Shown here in pieces: positions 18,404-27,267 of a DNA stretch of 64,000 nt; positions within the stretch are counted from its first letter, which is position 1; each line of letters begins with the position of its first letter. Source of the stretch: Burkholderia diffusa (GTDB lineage: Bacteria > Pseudomonadota > Gammaproteobacteria > Burkholderiales > Burkholderiaceae); the NCBI RefSeq assembly GCF_902499115.1, contig NZ_CABVPN010000014.1, positions 62,001 to 126,000 on the forward strand. Direction: 5' to 3'. The notes beneath the pieces are model-generated. The model saw only the letters and a program-made list of their open reading frames with translations, was not told where the DNA came from and ran no database searches. Both the position numbers and the translations under genes were made by a program.

Positions 18404-18434
18404 ACTGCTGCATGACGATTGCCGCGAACCGCGC

Positions 18435-18938
18435 TCAATGTTGCCGCGCGATACCGATCTTCAGCATGACCTGATCGACGATCTGTTCGGGCGTCAGCTC
18501 GATGCTGACCACGATCGCTTCGTCCGGGCCCGGTTCCTCGAGCGTGTCGAGCTGGCTCTTCAGCAGCGACGGATCGAAGAAATGGCCGGTGCGGGTCTTC
18601 AGGCGCTCGTGCAACACCTCGAACGAACCCTTCAGATACACGAACCGCACGTCGGTATCGGTGCCGCGCAGCACGTCGCGGTACGACCGCTTCAGCGACG
18701 AGCAGGTGAACACGGCGGTCTCGCCGGCACGCTGCTTCTCCTCGATGGCCGCGCGAATCGTGCGCAGCCACGGCCAGCGGTCGTCGTCGGTCAGCGGAAT
18801 GCCGTTGTGCATCTTTTCCTTGTTCGCCGCGCTGTGAAACGCGTCGCCGTCGGTATAGCTGCACGACAGGCGTTCTGCCAGCATTTCGCCGATTCGCGAT
18901 TTGCCCGCACCCGACACGCCCATTGCGATCAGAATCAT
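18435..18938 (-). CDS. gntK: Gluconokinase
   Basis: Cytoplasmic kinase of 167 residues that converts D-gluconate to 6-phosphogluconate, the Entner-Doudoroff entry metabolite. The P-loop MGVSGAGKS is at about residue 6-14. DGDAFHSAANKEKM and GIPLTDDDRWPWL are the substrate-binding motifs of the GntK/IdnK group. The length is normal. An AAGGGG site lies about 6 nt before the ATG at 18938. It follows the permease gene with a 13-nt gap, so the two form an operon, and it stands next to edd-eda. Confidence 0.94.
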   Translation of the reverse strand: MILIAMGVSGAGKSRIGEMLAERLSCSYTDGDAFHSAANKEKMHNGIPLTDDDRWPWLRTIRAAIEEKQRAGETAVFTCSSLKRSYRDVLRGTDTDVRFVYLKGSFEVLHERLKTRTGHFFDPSLLKSQLDTLEEPGPDEAIVVSIELTPEQIVDQVMLKIGIARQH

Positions 18939-18951
18939 TGACTACCCCTTG

Positions 18952-20313
18952 TTACAAAACCACGCTCAGCAGCAGCGTAAAGCTCAGACCCAGCACCGAG
19001 ATGATGGTTTCAAGCAGCGACCAGGTCTTGAACGTCTGGCCGACCGTCATCCCGAAATATTCCTTGATCAGCCAGAAGCCGCCGTCGTTCACATGCGAGA
19101 AGATCAGCGAGCCCGAGCCCGTCGCGAGCACGAGCAGCTCCGGACGAACCGCCGCGCCCGACGCCGCCGCGATCGGCGCGACGATGCCGCAGGCCGTCGT
19201 CATCGCGACCGTCGCCGAACCCGTTGCCAGACGCATCAGCGCCGCGACGAACCAGCCGAGCAGCAGCGGCGACAGGTGCGCGTGCTTCGCGGTCTCGACG
19301 ATCTGCTGCGAGATCCCGCTGTCGCGCAGGACGCCGCCGAAGCCGCCGCCCGCACCGACGATCAGCGTGATGCCGGCGATCGGCGCCAGGCACTCGCCGC
19401 AGAACTTCTGGATCTGGTCGCGGTTGAAGCCCTGCAGCTTGCCGAACGTGAAGAAGCTCACCAGCACGGCGATCAGCAGCGCGACGTCGGAGTTGCCGGC
19501 AAAGCGCAGCAGGTTGTTCGGCAGCGACTTCGGTGCGAACACCAGGTCGGCCCAGCTGCCGACGAGCATCAGCACGACGGGCAGCAGGATCGTGAACAGC
19601 GTGATGCCGAAACTCGGCAGCTCGCGCTTGCGACCGTCCGTGTGCGTATCGACGAACTGCGCTGCGAGCGGGTTGTTTTCCGGCAGCTTCACGAACTTCG
19701 AGATCATCAGCGCGAACAGCGGACCGGCGATGATCGCGGTCGGCACGCCGACGATGAGGCCGAACGCGATCGTCTTGCCGATATCGGCGCCGTATTGCTG
19801 AACGGCCAGCAGCGCGGCCGGGTGCGGCGGAATCAGCCCGTGCACGACGGACAGGCCGGCCACCATCGGCAGACCGACGACGAGCAGCGATTTTCCGGTG
19901 CGCTTCGCGACGTTGAACGCGATCGGGATCAGCAGCACGAAGCCGACTTCGAAGAACACCGGCAAGCCGACGATGATCGCAACGAACATCATCGCCCAGT
20001 GGATGTTCTTTTCACCGAACCAGTCGATCAGCGTGGTCGCGATCCGTTCGGCGCCGCCCGATTCGGCCATCATCTTGCCGAGCATCGTGCCGAGGCCGAC
20101 GACGATCGCGATGTGGCCGAGCGTGCCGCCCGTGCCCGTTTCGAACGACTTGACGATCTTGTCCATCGGCATGCCGACGACGAGACCCAGGCCCAGCGAA
20201 ACGATGATCAGCACCAGGAACGGGTAGATCTTGTAGCGCGCGATCATCAGGATCAGCGCGGCAATCGCGATCAGCGTGAATACGAGCAGCATGCTGCCTT
20301 GGACAGCCCCCAT
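18952..20313 (-). CDS. gntP: Gluconate permease (GntP family)
   Basis: Inner-membrane proton symporter for gluconate, 453 residues, hydrophobic throughout with about 12-14 transmembrane segments. The GntP family features GLPVFFEVGFVLLIPIAF, VHGLIPPHPAALLAVQQYGADIGK and the C-terminal SHVNDGGFWLIKEYF are all present. An AGGAGG sequence 8-10 nt before the ATG at 20313 fixes the start; the 30-codon upstream frame has no site. The gene is first in the gntP-gntK operon. A LacI-type palindrome lies about 135 bp upstream. The subtype (GntP, GntT, GntU) cannot be settled by eye. Confidence 0.9.
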   Translation of the reverse strand: MGAVQGSMLLVFTLIAIAALILMIARYKIYPFLVLIIVSLGLGLVVGMPMDKIVKSFETGTGGTLGHIAIVVGLGTMLGKMMAESGGAERIATTLIDWFGEKNIHWAMMFVAIIVGLPVFFEVGFVLLIPIAFNVAKRTGKSLLVVGLPMVAGLSVVHGLIPPHPAALLAVQQYGADIGKTIAFGLIVGVPTAIIAGPLFALMISKFVKLPENNPLAAQFVDTHTDGRKRELPSFGITLFTILLPVVLMLVGSWADLVFAPKSLPNNLLRFAGNSDVALLIAVLVSFFTFGKLQGFNRDQIQKFCGECLAPIAGITLIVGAGGGFGGVLRDSGISQQIVETAKHAHLSPLLLGWFVAALMRLATGSATVAMTTACGIVAPIAAASGAAVRPELLVLATGSGSLIFSHVNDGGFWLIKEYFGMTVGQTFKTWSLLETIISVLGLSFTLLLSVVL

Positions 20314-20448
20314 GTGGCACTCCTCCTTGAATTGTTCGAAACCGGGCGAGCTGTTGCGAGTATGCCCGGCTATGCAGGTCTCCGAAACACGGGGGGCACC
20401 CACCCCGTGAGGACGCTGAATTTTACTTATCTTTACGGCCCACGGATA

Positions 20449-20458
20449 GAACCGGTTC
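20449..20458. promoter_or_regulatory. Palindromic operator upstream of gntP
   Basis: GAACCGGTTC is a perfect 10-bp palindrome with a central CG, the layout used by LacI-family regulators including GntR of the gluconate regulon. It lies about 135 bp upstream of gntP, upstream of a possible minus-strand TAAAAT box near 20422-20427. No matching regulator gene is in the window. Confidence 0.45.
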
Positions 20459-20465
20459 CATCAGC

Positions 20466-20510
20466 AAAAACCCTCGGTAAAACAAGCATTAAGCGCTTGT
20501 TTGCCGAGGG
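20466..20510 (-). terminator. Intrinsic terminator downstream of eda
   Basis: CCCTCGG (20471-20477) and AAACAAGC (20480-20487) pair with GCTTGTTT (20495-20502) and CCGAGGG (20504-20510), with a small internal bulge and a 7-nt loop. Read on the minus strand the stem is followed by TTTTT (20470-20466), so it ends the edd-eda transcript. Confidence 0.82.
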
Positions 20511-20576
20511 TCAAGGGCGTGACGTTCGCAAGCCCCGTTACTGGCGCGAACAGGCCCTTATCATTTCGTACAAGTA

Positions 20577-21203
20577 TTAACGGTGAAGCTGGCTCGCGGC
20601 TTGCGCAAGACGCGTGACCTCGGCCCAGTCCTGCGCGGCGAGCGCGGCCTTCGGCGTGAGCCACGACCCGCCGACGCACACGACGTTCGGCAGCTTCAGG
20701 AAATTCGGCGCGGTATCGACCGTGATGCCGCCCGTCGGGCAGAACTTCAGCGCCGGGAACGGGCCGTGGAACGCCTGCAGCATCGGCACGCCGCCGGCCT
20801 GCTGCGCGGGGAAGAACTTGACGATCTCGTAGCCGAATTCGAGCGCCTGAATGATGTCGCTCGGCGTCATCACGCCCGGCAGCAGCGGCAGGCCGGCGTC
20901 GAGCGACGCGAGATGCAGGTCCTTCGTCAGGCCCGGCGACACGCCGAACTTCGCGCCGGCCTTCTTCGCCTGCGCGCAGTGCTCGGGCTTCGTGATCGTG
21001 CCGACGCCGACGACGATGTCGTCCGCGAGCTGGCTCGCGCGCTGGATCGCCTCCAGGCCCGCCGGCGTACGCAGCGTGATCTCGAGCACCTTGACACCGC
21101 CCGCGTGCAACGCGCGCGACACGTGTTCGCCCTGCTCGACCGAGTCGAATGCGAGCACCGGAATCACCGGGCCCAGCTTCACGATTTCAGCAATCGTCTT
21201 CAT
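20577..21203 (-). CDS. eda: KDPG aldolase (bifunctional KDPG/KHG type)
   Basis: Class I aldolase of the Entner-Doudoroff pathway, 208 residues. It cleaves 2-keto-3-deoxy-6-phosphogluconate to pyruvate and glyceraldehyde 3-phosphate. IPVLAFDSVEQG, LEITLRTPAGLEAI, GVGTITKPE and the Schiff-base lysine in EIVKFFPAQQAGG are all present. The start is the ATG at 21203 with AAGGAGCG about 8 nt upstream; a long upstream extension in frame would overlap edd. It directly follows edd after 19 nt and is co-transcribed with it. Confidence 0.95.
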   Translation of the reverse strand: MKTIAEIVKLGPVIPVLAFDSVEQGEHVSRALHAGGVKVLEITLRTPAGLEAIQRASQLADDIVVGVGTITKPEHCAQAKKAGAKFGVSPGLTKDLHLASLDAGLPLLPGVMTPSDIIQALEFGYEIVKFFPAQQAGGVPMLQAFHGPFPALKFCPTGGITVDTAPNFLKLPNVVCVGGSWLTPKAALAAQDWAEVTRLAQAASQLHR

Positions 21204-21222
21204 CAAATTCGCTCCTTGAAAT

Positions 21223-23079
21223 TCATGCAGAGACGCGGACGGCCGCTTCGCCGACCAGCGCCCCGAAAACCGATGCGCCCTGCTCGGCCGGCGCGGCCGC
21301 CGCGCGGAACACGCCGAACAGTTCGCGCCCGAAACCAACCTCGTTCTCGGCCTGGTGCAGCGGCTGCGCGACCGGGCGCGCCTGCCACTCGCCGTCGTCG
21401 ACCTCGATGTCGAGGATGCCGGCTTCCGCGTCGATCACGAGCGTGTCGCCCGTCTTGACCTTTCCGAGCGGGCCGGCCAGCAGCGCTTCCGGCGACACGT
21501 GGATCACGGCCGGCACCTTGCCCGACGCACCGGACATGCGGCCGTCGGTCACGAGCGCGACGTGGAAGCCCTGATCCTGCAGCACGCCGAGCAGCGGCGT
21601 CAAACGGTGCAACTCGGGCATCCCGTTGGCGCGCGCGCCCTGGAAGCGCACGACCGCGACGAAATCGCGCTTCAGCTCGCCGCGATCGAAGGCCTCCTGC
21701 ACGGCTTCCTGCGAATCGAATACGATCGCGGGCGCTCTCACCTTGCGGTGCTCGGGCGCGACCGCCGAAATCTTGATCACGCCGCGGCCGAGCCGGCCCT
21801 GCATCAGGCGCAGACCGCCGTCCGGCTGGAACGGGTCGCGAATGCCGCGCAGCACCTTGGTGTCGTGGCTCTCGGCCGTGCCGTCGACCCACGTCAGCTT
21901 GCCGTCGATCAGCTTCGGCTCCTTCGTGTAATGCGACAGGCCCTTGCCTGCGACGGTCGTCACGTCTTCGTGCAGCAGCCCGCCTTCGAGCAGGTTGCGC
22001 ACCAGGAACGCGACGCCGCCCGCCGCGTGGAAATGGTTCACGTCGGCCTTGCCGTTCGGGTAGATCTTCGCAAGCAGCGGCACGACCGCCGACAGCTCGT
22101 CGAAATCGTTCCAGTCGATCAGGATGCCGGCCGCGCGCGCGATCGCGACGAGGTGCAGCGTGTGGTTGGTCGAGCCGCCCGTCGCGAGCAGCGCGACGAT
22201 CCCGTTGACGATCGCCTTCTCGTCGATCACATGGCCGATCGGCGTGTACTGGCCGCGTTCGACCGTCAGGTCGAGCACGCGGCGCGCGGCTTCGGCGGTC
22301 AGCGCGGTACGCAGCGGCGTGTGCGGATGAACGAACGCCGAACCCGGCAGGTGCAGGCCCATCAGCTCCATCAGCATCTGGTTGCTGTTCGCGGTGCCGT
22401 AGAACGTGCAGGTGCCGTGGCCGTGATACGCGGCCGATTCCGCTTCGAGCAGCGCGTCGCGGCCGACCTGGCCGGTCGCGAATTGCTGGCGGATCTTCGC
22501 CTTGTCGTCGTTCGACAGGCCGCTCGTCATCGGGCCGGCCGGCACGAAGATGGTCGGCAGGTGGCCGAACTGGAGCGCGCCGATCAGCAGGCCCGGCACG
22601 ATCTTGTCGCAGATGCCGAGGCAGAGCGCCGCGTCGAACATGTTGTGCGTGAGCGCGATCGCCGTGCCCATCGCGATCGCCTCGCGCGAGAACAGCGACA
22701 GCTCCATCCCCGGATTGCCCTGCGTGACGCCGTCGCACATCGCGGGCACGCCGCCCGCGAACTGCGCGACACCGCCGTTCTCGCGTGCGGCGACCTTGAT
22801 GATGTCAGGGAAGTCCTTGTACGGCGCGTGCGCGGACAGCATCTCGTTGTACGAGGACACGATGCCGATGTTCGGCTCGCGGATCGCCTTGATCTGGAAC
22901 TTGTCGCTGCCTTCGAGACCCGCGAAGCCGTGCGCGAGGTTCGCGCACGACAATGCGCCACGCGCCGGGAACTTGCCTTGCGCGCCGTCGATGCGCTGCA
23001 GATAGGCGGAACGGGTCGATTGGCTGCGGGCGATCACGCGTTCGGTGACTTTCGCCAGGGTGGGGTGCAGCGACGTCAT
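21223..23079 (-). CDS. edd: 6-phosphogluconate dehydratase
   Basis: Iron-sulfur dehydratase of the IlvD/Edd family, 618 residues, making KDPG from 6-phosphogluconate. The family segments SSYNEMLSAHAPY, GGVPAMCDGVTQGNPGMELSL and ALCLGICDKIVPGLLIGAL supply the conserved cysteines expected to hold the 4Fe-4S cluster. GATGGSTNHTLHL-like and DGRMSGASGKVPA motifs follow. The ATG at 23079 has AGGAGCGCCC upstream. It is first in edd-eda and divergent from hexR, with a HexR-like box about 85 bp before its start. Length is normal for Edd, slightly longer than IlvD. Confidence 0.95.
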   Translation of the reverse strand: MTSLHPTLAKVTERVIARSQSTRSAYLQRIDGAQGKFPARGALSCANLAHGFAGLEGSDKFQIKAIREPNIGIVSSYNEMLSAHAPYKDFPDIIKVAARENGGVAQFAGGVPAMCDGVTQGNPGMELSLFSREAIAMGTAIALTHNMFDAALCLGICDKIVPGLLIGALQFGHLPTIFVPAGPMTSGLSNDDKAKIRQQFATGQVGRDALLEAESAAYHGHGTCTFYGTANSNQMLMELMGLHLPGSAFVHPHTPLRTALTAEAARRVLDLTVERGQYTPIGHVIDEKAIVNGIVALLATGGSTNHTLHLVAIARAAGILIDWNDFDELSAVVPLLAKIYPNGKADVNHFHAAGGVAFLVRNLLEGGLLHEDVTTVAGKGLSHYTKEPKLIDGKLTWVDGTAESHDTKVLRGIRDPFQPDGGLRLMQGRLGRGVIKISAVAPEHRKVRAPAIVFDSQEAVQEAFDRGELKRDFVAVVRFQGARANGMPELHRLTPLLGVLQDQGFHVALVTDGRMSGASGKVPAVIHVSPEALLAGPLGKVKTGDTLVIDAEAGILDIEVDDGEWQARPVAQPLHQAENEVGFGRELFGVFRAAAAPAEQGASVFGALVGEAAVRVSA

Positions 23080-23162
23080 GCTGGGCGCTCCTGTATGCCG
23101 GACGACACCGGCGGTTGGAATCGTGGGGACGGTCGAGTGCGTCGACCGAACGAAGCCAGTCT

Positions 23163-23177
23163 AGTAGAAAAACTACA
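23163..23177. promoter_or_regulatory. HexR-like box on the edd side
   Basis: This site has GTAG-AAAAA-CTAC symmetry (23164-23176) within AGTAGAAAAACTACA. It shares the GTAG-N5-CTAC layout with the box before hexR and resembles the known HexR consensus (TGTAATTAAATTACA type). It lies about 85 bp upstream of the edd start. Confidence 0.65.
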
Positions 23178-23305
23178 AGCATGCAATGCGGATCGTCGTA
23201 TGCGCAACCCTCATTCCCGCCACCAGCAAGGCTTTACCTAGTGAAAACCCTAATCCTGAGCATTTGTCGCCTAGGAAATCGCTGACGATGGAGCTAGCAT
23301 TTTCA

Positions 23306-23320
23306 TGTAGATTTTCTACA
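23306..23320. promoter_or_regulatory. HexR-like box on the hexR side
   Basis: TGTAGATTTTCTACA is a perfect palindrome apart from its 3-nt centre (6-bp arms) and carries the same GTAG-N5-CTAC core as the edd-side box. It ends about 52 bp before the hexR ATG, so HexR probably represses its own gene as well as edd-eda. Confidence 0.7.
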
Positions 23321-23372
23321 ATTCGATTGCGATACACTCGCTCATCCGAACCCGATTTTCATTCGCCGCCCC

Positions 23373-24221
23373 ATGCTGCCTCGCATTGAAGCGATCCGCG
23401 CCGACCTGCGCCCGTCCGAGCGCAAGCTCGCCGACTACATTCTCGCCGCGCCGCGCGAGGTGCTCGACCTCGCAATGACCGAGCTGTCGACCCGCGCGGG
23501 CGTCAGCCAGCCGACCATCGCGCGCTTCTGCCAGGCGCTCGGCTGCAGCGGCTTTCGCGAATTCAAGATCCGGCTCGCGCAGAGCGTCGCGCCGGGCGTG
23601 TCGTCGGTCTATCGTGACGTCGAGCCCGACGAGCCCGCGCCCGGCATCATCGGCAAGGTGTTCGACCGCACGATCGGCGCGCTGATCGAAGTGCGCAACA
23701 GCCTGTCGGCCGGCAGCGTCGCCGACGCGATCGCCCTGCTGTCGAACGCGTCGCGCATCGAGTTCTACGGCGCCGGCGGCTCGGGCATCGCCGCGCAGGA
23801 CATCCAGCACAAGTTCTTTCGGCTCGGCGTGCCGAGCGTCGCGTATTCGGACCCGCACACGTTCTCGATGTCGTCGGCGCTGCTCGGGCCGCACGACGTC
23901 GTCGTCGCGATCTCGAATACCGGCCGCACGCGCGATATCGTCGATGCCGCGCGCTCCGCGCTCGCGTGCGGCGCGAAAGTCGTCGCGATCACGCAGAGCC
24001 ACTCGCCGCTCGCGAAGCTCGCGACGGTGAGCCTCGCATCGAACGTGGCCGAGGAAACGGACGTGTTCTCGCCGATGACGTCGCGGATGTCGCATCTCGC
24101 GATCGGCGACATCCTCGCGGTCGGCGTTGCGCTGTCGCGCGGACCCGCGCTCATGGAGCGCGTCGGCCGCGCGAAGGAAGCGATCACGCGCCGCCGGATC
24201 GACGACCCGACGAAGGAATGA
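23373..24221 (+). CDS. hexR: RpiR-family regulator HexR
   Basis: Transcriptional regulator of 282 residues. The N-terminal RpiR helix-turn-helix (about residues 1-77) includes LRPSERKLADYIL and VSQPTIARFCQALGCSGFREFK. The C-terminal SIS sugar-phosphate isomerase-like domain (about 120-260) carries IEFYGAGGSGIAAQDIQHKF and VVVAISNTGRTRDIV. In pseudomonads HexR senses KDPG through the SIS domain and represses edd, zwf and gap genes. Here it is divergent from edd, with two similar boxes between them. No strong ribosome binding site is visible before the ATG at 23373. Confidence 0.9.
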   Translation: MLPRIEAIRADLRPSERKLADYILAAPREVLDLAMTELSTRAGVSQPTIARFCQALGCSGFREFKIRLAQSVAPGVSSVYRDVEPDEPAPGIIGKVFDRTIGALIEVRNSLSAGSVADAIALLSNASRIEFYGAGGSGIAAQDIQHKFFRLGVPSVAYSDPHTFSMSSALLGPHDVVVAISNTGRTRDIVDAARSALACGAKVVAITQSHSPLAKLATVSLASNVAEETDVFSPMTSRMSHLAIGDILAVGVALSRGPALMERVGRAKEAITRRRIDDPTKE

Positions 24222-24240
24222 CGCATACGACGCGCAAATG

Positions 24241-24266
24241 AAAACGGCGCCCCGAAGGGCGCCGTT
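24241..24266. terminator. Intrinsic terminator between hexR and hemJ
   Basis: AACGGCGCCC (24243-24252) pairs with 24257-24266 around a CGAA loop. AAAA at the left edge gives a U-run on the minus strand, so it ends the hemJ-side transcript and probably hexR too. Confidence 0.82.
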
Positions 24267-24305
24267 GCGCGTCGATCGACTGCCGGCATGCGGCCGCCGG
24301 AAAGT

Positions 24306-24728
24306 TCAGAACGGCTTGATCACGACCAGCGCGACCGCCACCAGCATGCCGAGCACCGGCAGCTCGTTGAACACGCGATACCACTTGTCGGTGCGCTTGT
24401 TCTCTCCGCGCTCGAACACCCGCAGCAGGTGTCCGCAATACGCGTGGTAGATGACGAGCAGCAGCACCACCGTCACCTTCGCGTGGATCCAGCCCTGCCC
24501 CTGGCCGATGCCGATCACGAGCCAGAGCCACAGCCCGCACGCGAGCGCCGGCACGGCGATCATCGTCATGAAGCGGAACAGCTTGCGCGCCATCAGCAGC
24601 AGGCGCCGCACCGCGGCCGGATCGGTCTCCATGGCCAGGTTCACATAGATGCGCGGCAGGTAGAACAACCCCGCGAACCACGCGGCGATCAGAACGATGT
24701 GGAACGTCTTGACCCAGAGCATTGCCAT
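24306..24728 (-). CDS. hemJ: HemJ/CopD-like membrane protein (protoporphyrinogen oxidase candidate)
   Basis: Inner-membrane protein of 140 residues with four hydrophobic segments. The pattern matches the UPF0093/HemJ family: KTFHIVLIAAWFAGLFYLPRIYV near the N-terminus (conserved His10, Trp17, Arg26), then WIHAKVTVVLLLVIYHAYCG and FNELPVLGMLVAVALVVIKPF. HemJ enzymes oxidise protoporphyrinogen IX to protoporphyrin IX in many proteobacteria lacking HemG/HemY. Automatic annotation often calls such proteins CopD family. Starts at 24728 or 24722 are both possible. It follows proA after 17 nt and may be co-transcribed. Confidence 0.8.
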   Translation of the reverse strand: MAMLWVKTFHIVLIAAWFAGLFYLPRIYVNLAMETDPAAVRRLLLMARKLFRFMTMIAVPALACGLWLWLVIGIGQGQGWIHAKVTVVLLLVIYHAYCGHLLRVFERGENKRTDKWYRVFNELPVLGMLVAVALVVIKPF

Positions 24729-24745
24729 CGGTTGTGCGCCTCGCG

Positions 24746-26017
24746 TTACTGACGGCCTTCGCCGTGCCCGAGCACGACGTACTTCAGCGACGTGAGCCCT
24801 TCCAGGCCGACGGGGCCGCGTGCGTGCAGCTTGTCGTTCGAGATGCCGATTTCCGCGCCGAGGCCGAATTCGAAGCCGTCCGCGAAGCGCGTCGACGCAT
24901 TGACCATCACGCTGGCCGAGTCGACTTCGCGCAGGAAGCGCATCGCGCGGTCGTGATCCTCGGTGACGATCGCATCGGTGTGGTGCGAGCCGTAATGGTT
25001 GATGTGCTCGATCGCCGCGTCGAGGCCGTCGACGACCTTGATCGCGAGCACCGGCGCGAGATATTCGGTGTGCCAGTCTTCGTCGGTGGCGTCGACGAGC
25101 GGCCCGATGCCCGCCTCGGCGAGCACCGCGCGCGCGGCCGGATCGACGCGCAGCTCGACCTGCTTGTCGCGATACAGCTTGCCGAGCGGCGGCAACAGCG
25201 TCGCCGCGATGCCGCTCGAAACGAGCAACGTTTCCATCGTGTTGCAGGTGCCGTAGCGGTGCGTCTTCGCGTTGTCGCACACCGTCAGCGCCTTGGCGAG
25301 ATCGGCACGATCGTCGACGTACACGTGGCAGATACCATCGAGGTGCTTGATCATCGGCACACGTGCCTCGTTGATCAGGCGCTCGATCAGGCTCTTGCCG
25401 CCGCGCGGCACGATCACGTCGACGTATTCGGTCATCGTGATCAGCTTGCCGACCGCCGCGCGATCGGCTGTCGCGACGACCTGCACGGCATCCTGCGGCA
25501 GGCCGGCCGCCTCGAGCCCTTCGCCGATCAGCTTCGCGAGCGCCGCGTTCGATTCGAGCGCCTCGGAGCCGCCGCGCAGGATCGTCGCGTTACCCGACTT
25601 CAGGCACAGCGCGGCCGCGTCAATCGTCACGTTCGGGCGCGACTCGTAGATGATGCCGATCACGCCGAGCGGCACGCGCATCTGGCCGACCTGGATCCCG
25701 CTCGGGCGGTACTTGAGATTGCCGATCTCGCCGATCGGATCGGCCAGCGACGCAACCTGGCGCAGGCCTTCGACCATCGTCTTCAGCGCCTTGTCCGACA
25801 GCGTCAGGCGGTCGATGAACGCCGCATCGAGCCCCTTTTCACGGGCACGGGCGACGTCGCGTGCATTCGCATCCTTCAGCGCCTGCGCGTCGCGCTCGAT
25901 CGCGCGGGCCACGGCGTCGAGCGCCGCGTTCTTCGCGGCCGTGCTGGCGCGCGCCATCGCGCGGGAAGCGTGCCGGGCACGGCGGCCCAGGTCCGTCATG
26001 TACTGGTCGATATCCAT
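24746..26017 (-). CDS. proA: Gamma-glutamyl phosphate reductase
   Basis: Proline biosynthesis enzyme of the aldehyde dehydrogenase fold, 423 residues. It reduces glutamate-5-phosphate to the semialdehyde with NADPH. VPLGVIGIIYESRPNVTIDAAALCLKSGNATILRGG, the catalytic cysteine in HRYGTCNTMETLL and RFADGFEFGLGAEIGISNDKLHARGP are family hallmarks. The start at 26017 (MDIDQYM) is typical of beta-proteobacterial ProA; the frame runs much further upstream, but through the gap and over the end of holA. holA lies upstream at 137 bp. Confidence 0.95.
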   Translation of the reverse strand: MDIDQYMTDLGRRARHASRAMARASTAAKNAALDAVARAIERDAQALKDANARDVARAREKGLDAAFIDRLTLSDKALKTMVEGLRQVASLADPIGEIGNLKYRPSGIQVGQMRVPLGVIGIIYESRPNVTIDAAALCLKSGNATILRGGSEALESNAALAKLIGEGLEAAGLPQDAVQVVATADRAAVGKLITMTEYVDVIVPRGGKSLIERLINEARVPMIKHLDGICHVYVDDRADLAKALTVCDNAKTHRYGTCNTMETLLVSSGIAATLLPPLGKLYRDKQVELRVDPAARAVLAEAGIGPLVDATDEDWHTEYLAPVLAIKVVDGLDAAIEHINHYGSHHTDAIVTEDHDRAMRFLREVDSASVMVNASTRFADGFEFGLGAEIGISNDKLHARGPVGLEGLTSLKYVVLGHGEGRQ

Positions 26018-26154
26018 CGTGTGACTCGAAAAGCGAGCCGCTTGGCGCGGCGTGAATTCGTGGGAAGCGTGGAGCGCGGCGGCAAGCGGGCCGCGCCAGC
26101 TATCGGAACATTGTAAGCGGGTTGCGATGCGTGCGCTGAAGGCCCGGACGGGGC

Positions 26155-27249
26155 TTAACGACGCACGCGACCCGCGGTCGGCGGTCGCTCGCCGCGCGCG
26201 CCCGCTACCGTCATCGCGAGCTGGAACAGGCCGTCCCACGGATCGGGCGGTGGATCGTCCTGCGTGCGGCGGCCCGGTGCGACGGCCGACAGCCCCTTCA
26301 CCTGCCGGTCGAGCTTCGCGGCGAACGCGAGCGCCTTCTCGAGAACCGCTTCCGACACGCGATTCAGCGCAGGGCCGATCAGCCGTTCGCGCGGCCCCCA
26401 TACGCGGTTCTCGCGCAGCAGCGTGGCGAGCGGCTTGCCGGCCGTCGCCCCGCGCTTGATCCGCAACAGCGTGCGCAATTCCTCGACGACGGCCCACATC
26501 ACGAGCACGATCGCCTCGCCCTCGCCCTTCAACCCGTCGATCATCCGCGCGAGCCGTGCTGCGTCGCCCGCGAGCATCGCCTCATTCAGCTTGAAGACGT
26601 CGTAGCGCGCGACGTTCAACACCGCGTCGTGCACCTGCTCGAACGACAGCACGCCCTGCGGATAGAGCAGCCCAAGCTTCTGGATTTCCTGGTGCGCGGC
26701 GAGCAGGTTGCCCTCGACGCGCTCCGCGATGAACTGCAGCGCGCGCCGGCCATCGTCGCCGGCCGCGACGCGCTGGCCCTGCATCGACAGACGCTGGCCG
26801 ATCCAGTTCGGCAGTTGCGCGCGGTCGACCGGATCGATCTTCAGCGCGACGCCGCCGTTCTGCAGCGCGGTAAACCACGCGGATTTCTGCGTGGCCGCAT
26901 CGAGACGCGGCAACGTGACGAGCATCAGCGCGTCGGGATTGGGCGTGGCCGCGAGCGTCTTGAGCGCGTCGGCGCCTTCCTTGCCGGGCTTGCCCGACGG
27001 AATGCGCAACTCGATCAGCTGACGCTCGCCGAACAGCGACATCGCCTGGGTCGCGCCGAGCAGCACGCTCCAGTCGAAGCCGCGCTCGACCGTGTGCACC
27101 GAACGTTCGGTGAAGCCGGCCGCGCGCGCAGCCGCACGAATGCGGTCGCACGCTTCCTGCGCGAGCAGCGGCTCGTCGCCGTAGACGGTGTAGAGTCCGG
27201 CCATCCCCTTCGCGAGGTGCGGCTCCAGCGCATCAAGTCGCAATTGCAT
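26155..27249 (-). CDS. holA: DNA polymerase III delta subunit
   Basis: Clamp-loader subunit of 364 residues that opens the beta sliding clamp. The N-terminal delta domain has YTVYGDEPLLAQEACDRIRAAARAAGF, and the QLIELRIPSGKPGKEG and LPRLDAATQKSAWF segments follow as in HolA. Its gene follows lptE by 18 nt; the lptE-holA pair is conserved in many proteobacteria, which supports both calls. Confidence 0.92.
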   Translation of the reverse strand: MQLRLDALEPHLAKGMAGLYTVYGDEPLLAQEACDRIRAAARAAGFTERSVHTVERGFDWSVLLGATQAMSLFGERQLIELRIPSGKPGKEGADALKTLAATPNPDALMLVTLPRLDAATQKSAWFTALQNGGVALKIDPVDRAQLPNWIGQRLSMQGQRVAAGDDGRRALQFIAERVEGNLLAAHQEIQKLGLLYPQGVLSFEQVHDAVLNVARYDVFKLNEAMLAGDAARLARMIDGLKGEGEAIVLVMWAVVEELRTLLRIKRGATAGKPLATLLRENRVWGPRERLIGPALNRVSEAVLEKALAFAAKLDRQVKGLSAVAPGRRTQDDPPPDPWDGLFQLAMTVAGARGERPPTAGRVRR

Positions 27250-27267
27250 CGGTGCGTGCGCCGTCGA

